64,000 nucleotides of DNA from Symsagittifera roscoffensis (Eukaryota > Xenacoelomorpha > Acoela > Convolutidae): NCBI RefSeq assembly GCF_963678635.1, contig NC_087062.1:17223789-17287788 (forward strand), read 5' to 3'. A program made the translations under genes and the position numbers. Under the pieces are notes generated by a model. That model had not been told where the DNA came from and did not search any database. It worked only from the letters and a program-made list of their open reading frames with translations. This document shows, piece by piece, positions 50,801 through 58,162 of this stretch (its first letter is position 1; every line of letters begins with the position of its first letter).

Positions 50801-53800
50801 ATAACTCATATAATAGATCGAACTATAACAGACCAAACAATAATTACCAAAACAGATCGCGAAATAATTCACAAAACCGACACCCAAGTTATAATAATCG
50901 CTATCGAAATTATTCCCAATCACCACACCGAAATAATAATCACTACAATAACTCTAATAATCGTCACAGAAGCAGTACACCTAAACATCAAAGACAAATC
51001 AATCAAGTACAAGCTAACCCAGAAACAACATCAGACCCTCCAGGTATTGATGACACAGTAACTGATACGTTACAACTCAATCAAATAAACTGTACATCAT
51101 CAGATTCAGAAAGTGATACTGAAAACACTCTTGCTATCAATATGATAAAAGTCGAAAATGACTATGAATCTGTCATATATGAACAACCCTTTCCATCACA
51201 CATATATGAAAATCAATCAGAATTTCTTCAAAATCATTACACTACACCCATAAATTCCACACCAACGACGCAAGAAACAAACGAGATTAACACTACAGAT
51301 CAAACCAATAAAAATACCAAAACAAAATGCTTGAATACAAACCACATTTATCAAAATATACAAAAAGAACAACCCAAAGAAAAAATTTGGACAATACCAT
51401 TTCTATTAGAAAGCCCAAGAAATAAAGAATTTCAACCACCAGACCTTGAAATAGATTTTTTAATTGATTCAGGAGCAGAATCAAACATAATAAACATTCC
51501 CACATGGAATGAAATAAAAATCTTACACCCAAAGCTAACACCTCTTGAAACCTCCAGCAAACTAGCGACAGCACAAGGATCAACATTGATAAACTACGGA
51601 AAAATCCAATTATTTCTCCTCCCTACCAGAACAATGGAGCAAAGCAAACTTCTAAACAAGCCATTTAAACAAATATTCCATATCACCGATATTAAATATA
51701 ATATCATTGGAATACCATTTATTTCAAAGTATATACCAACAATTAACATACTAAATAGTAAAATATTAATCAAAGATAAATATACAAAAACAAAAGAAAC
51801 ATCCTTAACATTTTTTCAAAGATTGAATAAACAACCACCATTCTTTTCAAAATTTTATCCGATATTTAACCAACAAAGAAAACACCTGAAACCACTATCA
51901 GGAAACATCTATAATTTTTCAATCAAACAAGTTCACCAATATGATAAAGCACAAAACAAACAAAAATTTTATATGTCAGATTTTGAATTCAAACCGATTC
52001 ATAAATTTTTCAAAATCACAATCTCTTCAATAAAATATTTGAAAAATTCGAATTCAGATATCATCTCCTTACATGTCTATAACAACACACCTTACCAAGT
52101 AACATTACCATTAGGACTTTTAGGATATTGTGAAACCAACGCAACAATATCACCAATACACGAAAAAGCCTATCGCGTAAATAATATACTCCAATTACTA
52201 GATATTTGCCAATCTACAATTCTTAATGAAGAATTATCTATAAATAATATAATAAGTAACGAAAACAGAAATACGGATTATTTCACAAAAACTCCATATT
52301 TCAAACCTACATTCAACATCAGTAACTACACAGAGGACCAACAGAAATTTTTAACAATGTTTAATTTCCAACATTCACAAATAACACAAGACGAATTTGA
52401 AAAGTTAGCCAAACAGCTAATTCAATATTCATCAGTCTATGCAACATCAAAATTCGATGTTGGCAAAATCAGTTCATCACTACATCTCCCATTAAAACCA
52501 GACGCAGTTTTCAAAAAACAAAGAGCAAGTAAAGTACCAATTCACTTACATGATAAAGTAAACAGATTACTCGATATTTTAGAGCAATACAACATTATAT
52601 CACCGGTTAATAAAGAAGAACAACCAAAAGGCAACACATTCATCAACCCCGTTATCATTCTAGCTAAAGGAGAATCGTTAAAAATCGTTCTCGATGCTAG
52701 ATACCTCAATTCACTCATAGATGAATCAAAATGTAATTGGCCCATTGAACCAATACAAGTTATTTTAACAAAAATAAACGGCAAATACTTCACAACCGCC
52801 GACATGAATAGTGCATACAATCAAATGCCACTAGATGAACAATCACGACGTTTAACACAATTTGTTATCGGAAACCAACAATATGAATTCAACCGCTTAT
52901 TCTATGGAATATCCATAGGACCAGCAGCATTTTCAGCCTTTATGAGCAAAATTTTTAGACCACTAATACTCAAGAAAAACGCAATCACCTATTTAGACGA
53001 TGTTTTTATGCAATCACAAACAAAAGACGAAATGTTCAAAGTTTTAGAAACATATCACCAAATACTTCAGAACGAAAATCTGAAGGCCGCCCCCGATAAA
53101 TCACACTTCTTTTTGACTAGAGTTAAATTCTTAGGACATAATATAGAAAGAAAAACAATCACTCCACTGAAATCACGCATTGACGCTATTCAAAAACTTC
53201 AACCACCAACAAATAAAAAGAAAATCCAAGAGTTCCTTGGAATGTTAAACTTTTTAAGTAAATATGTTTATAAAATGCAATTATACCTACGACCATTTTA
53301 TAACATCCTTAGACAACAAAACAACTTTGAATGGAATACAGAACATCAAACACGATTCGAAGAAATAAAGAAACTTTTAACTGAACAAATTTCAAACACA
53401 ATTCCAGACCCTGATCAACCATTTTATGCAATGTGCGATGCTTCGAACTTTGGCATCGGCGCAGCATTATTACAATCACATAATGGTACAAATAAAATGA
53501 ACCTCATATCAGCAAATTCTCGATTATTCACTCAAGCAGAGCTACGACTCTCAACTCTAATGAGAGAATGTACAGCCATAATATATACACTTACAGAATA
53601 TGAATTTCTGATACTTGGATCAAAACATCCCACAGTTTTGTTCACAGACCACAAACCAATCATCTTTCTTTTTACACAGAAATCTAACCCAAACCACCGA
53701 GTTTACAGATTTCAACTAATTCTAATGAAGTTTCCAAACTTACATATAGTTTGGACTGCAGGAAAAAATCTTGCATTACCAGACACCTTAAGTCGAAATA

Positions 53801-56004
53801 CACCACCTGAATTACTTACACGAAAAACAACAGTTGAAATACCCAAAAATATAAAATTCTACCTTGCAGAAAACGAAACATCACCTCGATTAGAATGCAA
53901 ATATGCAGTAAAAACTGATATTGAACAATCACAAATAAATAATTTACAACATTTCCCACTTTATTTAGATTGTCAAAATAATCATTATGAAGTTGACCTA
54001 CTTGGAACATCAACTTTTAAACCAATTCCATATTCTCAATGGATAAAAAATAACACCCAACAAAAACGAACAAAACAACACCTACCTAAAAAAGACCATT
54101 TTCCACTAATTGAAAAAGAAGATTTAACTGATAAAATAAATTTATCAGGACCACAAACAAATGATTCAAAATACACAATAAATCAAGTTTTTGACCTTCA
54201 CGACCCACTTGATACAATACCATTATCTAAATTAGAAATCGAAAACATTTTTCTCCCCCCAACAGAAACAATTACAATTTCAACACTGAAACAATATCAA
54301 AACCTTGACCCAGTAATTCGACAACTAAAATCATGGCACAAATATAAAACTAAACCTATCAAAGCAGATTCAACCATTCTAGGAAACAAAACACTCCTCC
54401 GATACTTTCGCAAGTTTAACAATACAACAATTAACGAAAATACAGACCTTTTAGAGTACAACCTTAATGAATCTACAGTTCCCTGTCTCCCTATAAGTAT
54501 GATTCTTATAGCTTTTAATATTTCACATACACAAAACATTAAAGGACACTCTGGATCAGAGAAAACATATTCAAATTTTATACAAAATTTTTACTTCCCA
54601 AATGCACCAATTTGGATAAAAGTACTATGCAATGATTGTATAGTATGTCAATTAAATAAACCTTACCCAAATCAAAAACAAATAGCACAAAAACAAGATT
54701 TTAAAGGACAAAGTTTATACTTTAATCATCGTATCTCATTTGATACTAAAGGACCAATTTCACCCTCATCAGAAGGAAACTCCTACATTATGGTAATTGT
54801 TGACGCATTTACACATTATGTAGCACTTAACCCAGTACCACATTGTAACGCTTATTACGCATACACAACACTTTATGAACACTGGATAGCAAAATTTGGA
54901 CTACCAGAAATTTTAGTCACAGACAATGGTACAGAATTCATAAATAATGAAATAATAACACTATGTCATTTATACAACATTAAACACAAACCACGTACAT
55001 CTCATGCACCTTGGACAAACGGCTTAGTCGAAGGTATGAACCGTTCACTACAAGAATATCTTAGATGTATCATCAACGGAAATGATACCAAATATACCGA
55101 ATGGTCAGCAGATGTAAAATTATTTCCATTAGCATATAATTCACAAATCACGACAACTTTAGGAATGTCACCATACGAAATGGTTTTCAACCAAAAGCCA
55201 CGCAAACCAATAATGTTTACAGCAAATTCCCATAAAAACGCACAAGGTTATTGTCAACCAAATAAAGACTCAATTTGTTATAACCTACCATTACATACGC
55301 ACGATGAAGATCATTTTCATCACCCACAAATCCTTAAATTAGCCTCCGGTACACACACCGAATGGATTTTAAATAGAGATAAGAAACACAATGAAATTTA
55401 CCAAAAAATAACGAAAAAGTTATTACAAAGACAAAACATAAATGAACAAATCAATTCACGTTTTACACCAGCTTCCGATTTAAAAATTGGAACATTTGTT
55501 TTAATACCTAATTTTAATACTCAAAAAGGAATTTCTAAAAAATTACAACCCCTCCGAAAAGGACCCTATCAAATAATTGCAAAACCCACAGATGTCACAT
55601 ATAAAATTATCGACTCAAACAAAAAAGAAATCGTTCAGCATCGAAACAACCTATTACCTTATTACCCAAAAGAATACGCACTCCGCGAATTAACCCAATT
55701 ATATTCTTTCACAGGATTAAAAATTATTCAAAACGAACCACATCTGAAAAACACAGAACAAAATGATAACCCCACCGAAAATCAAAACACAAAACCAATC
55801 GCTACCAAAAACAATACACAAAACCATAAAGAATCTCCAAAACAAAGAAAAAATAGAAAAATGACAGAACAAATAATACCCCAAGAAGAAATAGACAAAT
55901 CAGAACATAGAAAGACAACAAGACTCCGAAATCAACCACGTAAAAACTACAAAATGTTCATCCCCCAATCTAAAATATTAAAGAAAGTAGAATTTAAAAA
56001 GTAA
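47782..56004 (+). CDS. gag-pol: Gag-Pol polyprotein, 2,740 aa, single frame
   Basis: Structural and enzymatic polyprotein. N-terminal Gag has a Gln/Pro-rich part (about 500-570), a capsid-like retrotransposon-Gag region (about 590-790, with LDGAAQKWF), a CCHC zinc knuckle at 842-855 and a long Asn/Arg/Ser-rich tail (about 890-1075), probably RNA-binding. Protease: DSG at 1229-1231. Reverse transcriptase: LDA near 1638, TAD with D1674, YLDD at 1737-1740. RNase H: DAS with D1886. Integrase: zinc finger HSG...CX2C (about 2255-2287), catalytic D2321, D2381, E2417 (35-residue spacing), GPYQ at 2594. Gag and Pol share one frame with no frameshift or stop, unusual since these elements normally need excess Gag. 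All catalytic residues are present. Confidence 0.96.
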   Translation: MSSTHTPGEETPDDDEIFPFIVDADTDRGQHIFCQNLLVNLFEPGISACKTEFPDVKIKRQIIDHYLKDICNITQQYGIYSIEFTSPNHNNRTYTIQTDDLDLEFSKVFSEYIKSIQYHNSQRANSIFTNEVFALIYSYISILENELPLTNVSPTETSKHLRVRHEITLLSSYLNIIKENFTKDDVSQHTKHDLQKILAWFIIDYFTHNIDLIAQARKNFRPQNSNDDTAITEQSDYVWDPEWSHPAFISFPQSISSQAISTISYIRDYVRVIPLTIDATPLNYNTFLPDTQNNSLNSTVIHNENLNGTRNLTQQDIQTPSHFINEEIVHTTTTQQSISPIRPNLTTPRNTNPSQTQVTLQSTVKPSVAPKYSHMDYQTYKPMTIPSKTRKTFTRNNFADHNYNYTHPSKTNYKPQRNFNQYTKPRNWDNPTAQYNSTNFQPNPPQDRSENYPFFQQNKNKKQTSYQMDYLSSDEDFLQPDIFAPNTQEYRRQGIQKTRTNHRNFSPQSIDAQYQQPIQQPNPINIQSFQPIQQQNPMTTHSYQPSQMQNEIPLPYYLQQHEITRNQLSNFSQMPNAAESLQMTMNPYLMGGSSITSNKPLMVFTGTDPEYSVEDYLNAVTANLILNIGPEPINTPLHQNWIHRRTALIQTTLDGAAQKWFSVLPQEIKSNWKRFTQEFSKMFDSERNKQQQRVLCNEIRRLPNETIKQIAVRIETLVRKAYSLNTHDYKNTKMTEILMMTLTPQLRKIAIKKRASHPSSIREPDLDFRKLVDKLEQAEITMKLEETENLKLQYVNKIETTPTNINNIQESETDLVEKITEILNIYEKNPNFKGKPSFKKWCNYCRRYGHSISECRQKQQDSQNKPQKYKEPNKSFYQYMKKDQNLPNKNVYSNNSSGKPLPNNTSYTRNQSPYNSSYRGRSPERRNTYNSSQNHYNRPNSRNNYSRSNSNTQRFVSRSNSQSRNNYYPNNQSRNSSYNRNRNYSYNRNRSYSNNRNQNYPNNRSRNNSYNRSNYNRPNNNYQNRSRNNSQNRHPSYNNRYRNYSQSPHRNNNHYNNSNNRHRSSTPKHQRQINQVQANPETTSDPPGIDDTVTDTLQLNQINCTSSDSESDTENTLAINMIKVENDYESVIYEQPFPSHIYENQSEFLQNHYTTPINSTPTTQETNEINTTDQTNKNTKTKCLNTNHIYQNIQKEQPKEKIWTIPFLLESPRNKEFQPPDLEIDFLIDSGAESNIINIPTWNEIKILHPKLTPLETSSKLATAQGSTLINYGKIQLFLLPTRTMEQSKLLNKPFKQIFHITDIKYNIIGIPFISKYIPTINILNSKILIKDKYTKTKETSLTFFQRLNKQPPFFSKFYPIFNQQRKHLKPLSGNIYNFSIKQVHQYDKAQNKQKFYMSDFEFKPIHKFFKITISSIKYLKNSNSDIISLHVYNNTPYQVTLPLGLLGYCETNATISPIHEKAYRVNNILQLLDICQSTILNEELSINNIISNENRNTDYFTKTPYFKPTFNISNYTEDQQKFLTMFNFQHSQITQDEFEKLAKQLIQYSSVYATSKFDVGKISSSLHLPLKPDAVFKKQRASKVPIHLHDKVNRLLDILEQYNIISPVNKEEQPKGNTFINPVIILAKGESLKIVLDARYLNSLIDESKCNWPIEPIQVILTKINGKYFTTADMNSAYNQMPLDEQSRRLTQFVIGNQQYEFNRLFYGISIGPAAFSAFMSKIFRPLILKKNAITYLDDVFMQSQTKDEMFKVLETYHQILQNENLKAAPDKSHFFLTRVKFLGHNIERKTITPLKSRIDAIQKLQPPTNKKKIQEFLGMLNFLSKYVYKMQLYLRPFYNILRQQNNFEWNTEHQTRFEEIKKLLTEQISNTIPDPDQPFYAMCDASNFGIGAALLQSHNGTNKMNLISANSRLFTQAELRLSTLMRECTAIIYTLTEYEFLILGSKHPTVLFTDHKPIIFLFTQKSNPNHRVYRFQLILMKFPNLHIVWTAGKNLALPDTLSRNTPPELLTRKTTVEIPKNIKFYLAENETSPRLECKYAVKTDIEQSQINNLQHFPLYLDCQNNHYEVDLLGTSTFKPIPYSQWIKNNTQQKRTKQHLPKKDHFPLIEKEDLTDKINLSGPQTNDSKYTINQVFDLHDPLDTIPLSKLEIENIFLPPTETITISTLKQYQNLDPVIRQLKSWHKYKTKPIKADSTILGNKTLLRYFRKFNNTTINENTDLLEYNLNESTVPCLPISMILIAFNISHTQNIKGHSGSEKTYSNFIQNFYFPNAPIWIKVLCNDCIVCQLNKPYPNQKQIAQKQDFKGQSLYFNHRISFDTKGPISPSSEGNSYIMVIVDAFTHYVALNPVPHCNAYYAYTTLYEHWIAKFGLPEILVTDNGTEFINNEIITLCHLYNIKHKPRTSHAPWTNGLVEGMNRSLQEYLRCIINGNDTKYTEWSADVKLFPLAYNSQITTTLGMSPYEMVFNQKPRKPIMFTANSHKNAQGYCQPNKDSICYNLPLHTHDEDHFHHPQILKLASGTHTEWILNRDKKHNEIYQKITKKLLQRQNINEQINSRFTPASDLKIGTFVLIPNFNTQKGISKKLQPLRKGPYQIIAKPTDVTYKIIDSNKKEIVQHRNNLLPYYPKEYALRELTQLYSFTGLKIIQNEPHLKNTEQNDNPTENQNTKPIATKNNTQNHKESPKQRKNRKMTEQIIPQEEIDKSEHRKTTRLRNQPRKNYKMFIPQSKILKKVEFKK

Positions 56005-56180
56005 TTTTAAAATTTTATACTTCACAATCTTGAAACCTCCGTAACATTTTTCATTTCCATTTTTCAAAATAACATGCTCACAAGTACGCAATAATTCTAG
56101 TTCAAAATAGACCAATAGGATTCATCCAATCCGCCACTTTCTCTAACTCAAACTAAGATCAATTAGACGAATAATCTAGA

Positions 56181-56231
56181 ACTCCAGGCACATCTCTAAC
56201 TATAACTTTACAACCTCCAGGTCAAAAATAA
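56181..56231 (+). promoter_or_regulatory. Ultraconserved noncoding block 1
   Basis: About 50 nt with two differences from copy A (7129-7177), although adjacent sequence has drifted. It begins and ends with CTCCAGG and includes TAACTATAACTTTACAACC. A branchpoint-like TAAC followed by CTCCAG could make it a 3' splice site for downstream genes; a cis-acting RNA element is equally possible. Confidence 0.65.
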
Positions 56232-56510
56232 GCAAACCACTCCAACTTGACAGCTAAAATAAATATCACCATAATACCGTACCCCTCCCTTATCTAATAA
56301 CCCAAAGATCAACAATATTTCCCCAACTCAGACCACGAATACCCCCAAAACAAATTTGATAACTTAGCCTAAAGTCACAAAATGAAGATTTTAATTAGCC
56401 TAAAGTATAAAAATCTCACCATACCCCGGATCATTTGACAAACAAAAATAAAGAAAAAGACGACCTCCCAGTCACCATGAAAATTGCCCCCAACAATTTT
56501 TTACGAAACT

Positions 56511-56551
56511 CAACCCACTTGTCAAAAAACTAATAAATAATTCGACCACAC
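56511..56551 (+). promoter_or_regulatory. Conserved noncoding block 2
   Basis: CCACTTGTCAAAAAA and AATAAATAAT-type segments followed by CCACAC are shared with copy A (about 6910-6965). The block lies roughly 55 bp upstream of the first membrane ORF. Confidence 0.5.
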
Positions 56552-56604
56552 TAGAAAATCGCCTCAAACAGCAAAAAATATTCGACAAAGAGATCATTTC
56601 TTAA

Positions 56605-56835
56605 ATGCTTTTCTCTCAAACAGTCGCTCAAATATTTATCAATTTTAAACATTTTTTTTCAATACTTCAAGTCTTTATAATCTTTCTTTTTGATATCATC
56701 GAATCTTTTCTAATAATCATAATAATTTTTTGTAACATTTTTTTAATTTTCTACACAATAATTGAACTATTCCTCCAACTTTCCAAAACCCTTGAATATA
56801 TCCACAGGTACGATTTTAACAACTTGTCTAAATGA
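56605..56835 (+). CDS. Small membrane protein 1 (76 aa)
   Basis: Strongly hydrophobic centre (about residues 18-55), Ile/Phe-rich, including IIIIIFCNIFLIF, enough for one long or two short membrane helices. The C-terminus carries YIHRYD. Copy A keeps the IIFCN.FLIF and IH.YD segments despite frame damage, supporting a real gene. The stop overlaps the start of the next ORF as ATGA. Viroporin-like or envelope-accessory roles are possible but unproven. Confidence 0.6.
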   Translation: MLFSQTVAQIFINFKHFFSILQVFIIFLFDIIESFLIIIIIFCNIFLIFYTIIELFLQLSKTLEYIHRYDFNNLSK

Positions 56836-57020
56836 TACGAACAATTTTCAGTAGAACTGATATTTTTTTATTGTTTGTAATTTTCATAACATTTCTATCA
56901 TCCCTCATTTTGACAATATGTAAATGTATAAAGAAAGCAATCATTACATTTGCCCTAGCAACAATTTTTCTAATTCTTTTTTTAGAAGAATATTATAATA
57001 AACATAAACCCTCTCACTAA
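56832..57020 (+). CDS. Small membrane protein 2 (62 aa)
   Basis: Two hydrophobic segments (about residues 11-28 and 35-52) separated by a short Cys/Lys turn CKCIKKA, ending in a charged EEYYNKHK tail: a small hairpin membrane protein. Starts in an ATGA overlap with the preceding ORF (-1 frame), suggesting translation by termination-reinitiation. Hydrophobic pattern, turn and tail are conserved in copy A. No family recognised. Confidence 0.62.
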   Translation: MIRTIFSRTDIFLLFVIFITFLSSLILTICKCIKKAIITFALATIFLILFLEEYYNKHKPSH

Positions 57021-57025
57021 AGTAA

Positions 57026-58162
57026 CAATTTAAAAATCCATCAAAAATTGCTACCCAACAGTCACAGAATCAGTCTTCACCGACATCATCCCAAGATAAT
57101 CCAACACCACCTTCAACTACTCAAAACCCTCAAACATCTACACGAATTTCTTTTCAAGACAATCCATACACCTTTGAAGAAAGGCACGCTCGTTTATCTG
57201 AACCACTAGAACCAGTTCAACGACAAGCATCCCTAAGTGAACCAACATATAATCTTTACCCAACACTACCACAAGAACTAAGTAGAATACGAAACCTTAG
57301 TCAAAACCAAAACACAGCAGAAATAAATAGACAAATTATACATCCTCGACGAAATAGAAATTTTCAAACTCCCCGAGTTCATTTTGATATACCTCAATCC
57401 CCAACACAAACCACTCCAGAAAACACCACTGGTATCACACCAGAAACTCCTACACTTTTTTCACAACGAAGCACTTCAAGTCTACCTTCAGACTACTTAG
57501 GTTCAACACCAACATCTGAACAGATACGTGAAAATCCCTTTAACCCCCCAAACCTAACATCACGACTGCCATATTGGACTACAAATTCATTCACACAAGG
57601 TGAACCAAATTTAGTCAATGACCCCATAGATATTTCTACGGATACAACAACATCCTCATCACTACCAGAAACATTATCACTACCATCAACACCATCAATA
57701 AGTCAATTTTCACCACTACCCTTTAACTTAAATTTTCCAAATAATCTCGACGCCAGATATCGAGAACAATCATCAATAAATATTCCTTTAAGATTAGATT
57801 GGAATACATTCACAGCACCTCCACCACTATTTGGACAACATCAAGAAAGTAACCGCCTTCATAACTGGGCACTTAATAGATTACAATATCGCCAAGATAT
57901 TCACAACGATATCCGTGATCACAATATTCAAATACTCCAACAAAACAGTTTACAATTAAAATTTGAAATCACAGTTAAGTTAAATAATATTACCCAACAT
58001 CCCTACCCATTAAATCCACCTAACATAACAGCTCAATCACTACCACCACCGTTTATAACTACTGAAGTAATATACAAATACGACAGATACACTAAAAACA
58101 CAATTGGTTACATTACATTTTATAATCCATACTCAGGATTATCATACACATGTATATTCTAA
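57026..58162 (+). CDS. ~371-aa ORF with no AUG, upstream of env
   Basis: Open for 378 codons between TAA at 57023 and TAA at 58160 without any in-frame ATG (or GTG). The N-terminal half is Pro/Ser/Thr-rich; the C-terminal part is less biased, with LDWNTFTAPPPLFGQ and TFYNPYSGLSYTCIF near the end. Copy A preserves the protein (FQDNPYTFEERHARLSEP-like) and also lacks an ATG. AUU at 57047 in context AAAATTG is kept in both copies and could be a near-cognate start; the alternative is that the frame is a spliced exon. It overlaps env by 13 bp, as in copy A. Function unknown; the Pro/Thr richness would suit a mucin-like or scaffold protein. Confidence 0.72.
   Translation, partial: QFKNPSKIATQQSQNQSSPTSSQDNPTPPSTTQNPQTSTRISFQDNPYTFEERHARLSEPLEPVQRQASLSEPTYNLYPTLPQELSRIRNLSQNQNTAEINRQIIHPRRNRNFQTPRVHFDIPQSPTQTTPENTTGITPETPTLFSQRSTSSLPSDYLGSTPTSEQIRENPFNPPNLTSRLPYWTTNSFTQGEPNLVNDPIDISTDTTTSSSLPETLSLPSTPSISQFSPLPFNLNFPNNLDARYREQSSINIPLRLDWNTFTAPPPLFGQHQESNRLHNWALNRLQYRQDIHNDIRDHNIQILQQNSLQLKFEITVKLNNITQHPYPLNPPNITAQSLPPPFITTEVIYKYDRYTKNTIGYITFYNPYSGLSYTCIF

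Larger units (their letters stand above)
56005..56604 (+). other. 600 bp noncoding region between pol and membrane ORFs
   Basis: No ORF. It contains two blocks nearly identical to copy A (listed separately) in an otherwise diverged background. It is a plausible place for splice acceptors, an RNA export element or an internal translation element serving the downstream genes. Confidence 0.6.

Noticed and set aside
50450-51061. 203-codon plus-strand ORF in another frame inside Gag
   Set aside because: It lies over the Asn/Arg-rich tract; the repetitive AAY/CGA codons leave the alternative frame open (Ile/Thr-rich). A similar artefact appears in copy A at 12274-12561. No independent sign of a gene.
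56975-56985. TTCTTTTTTTAG as splice acceptor for the AUG-less ORF
   Set aside because: A good acceptor in copy B but the AG is not kept in copy A (reads TTTTCATTGAAG), and it falls inside the second membrane ORF. Not used as evidence for splicing.
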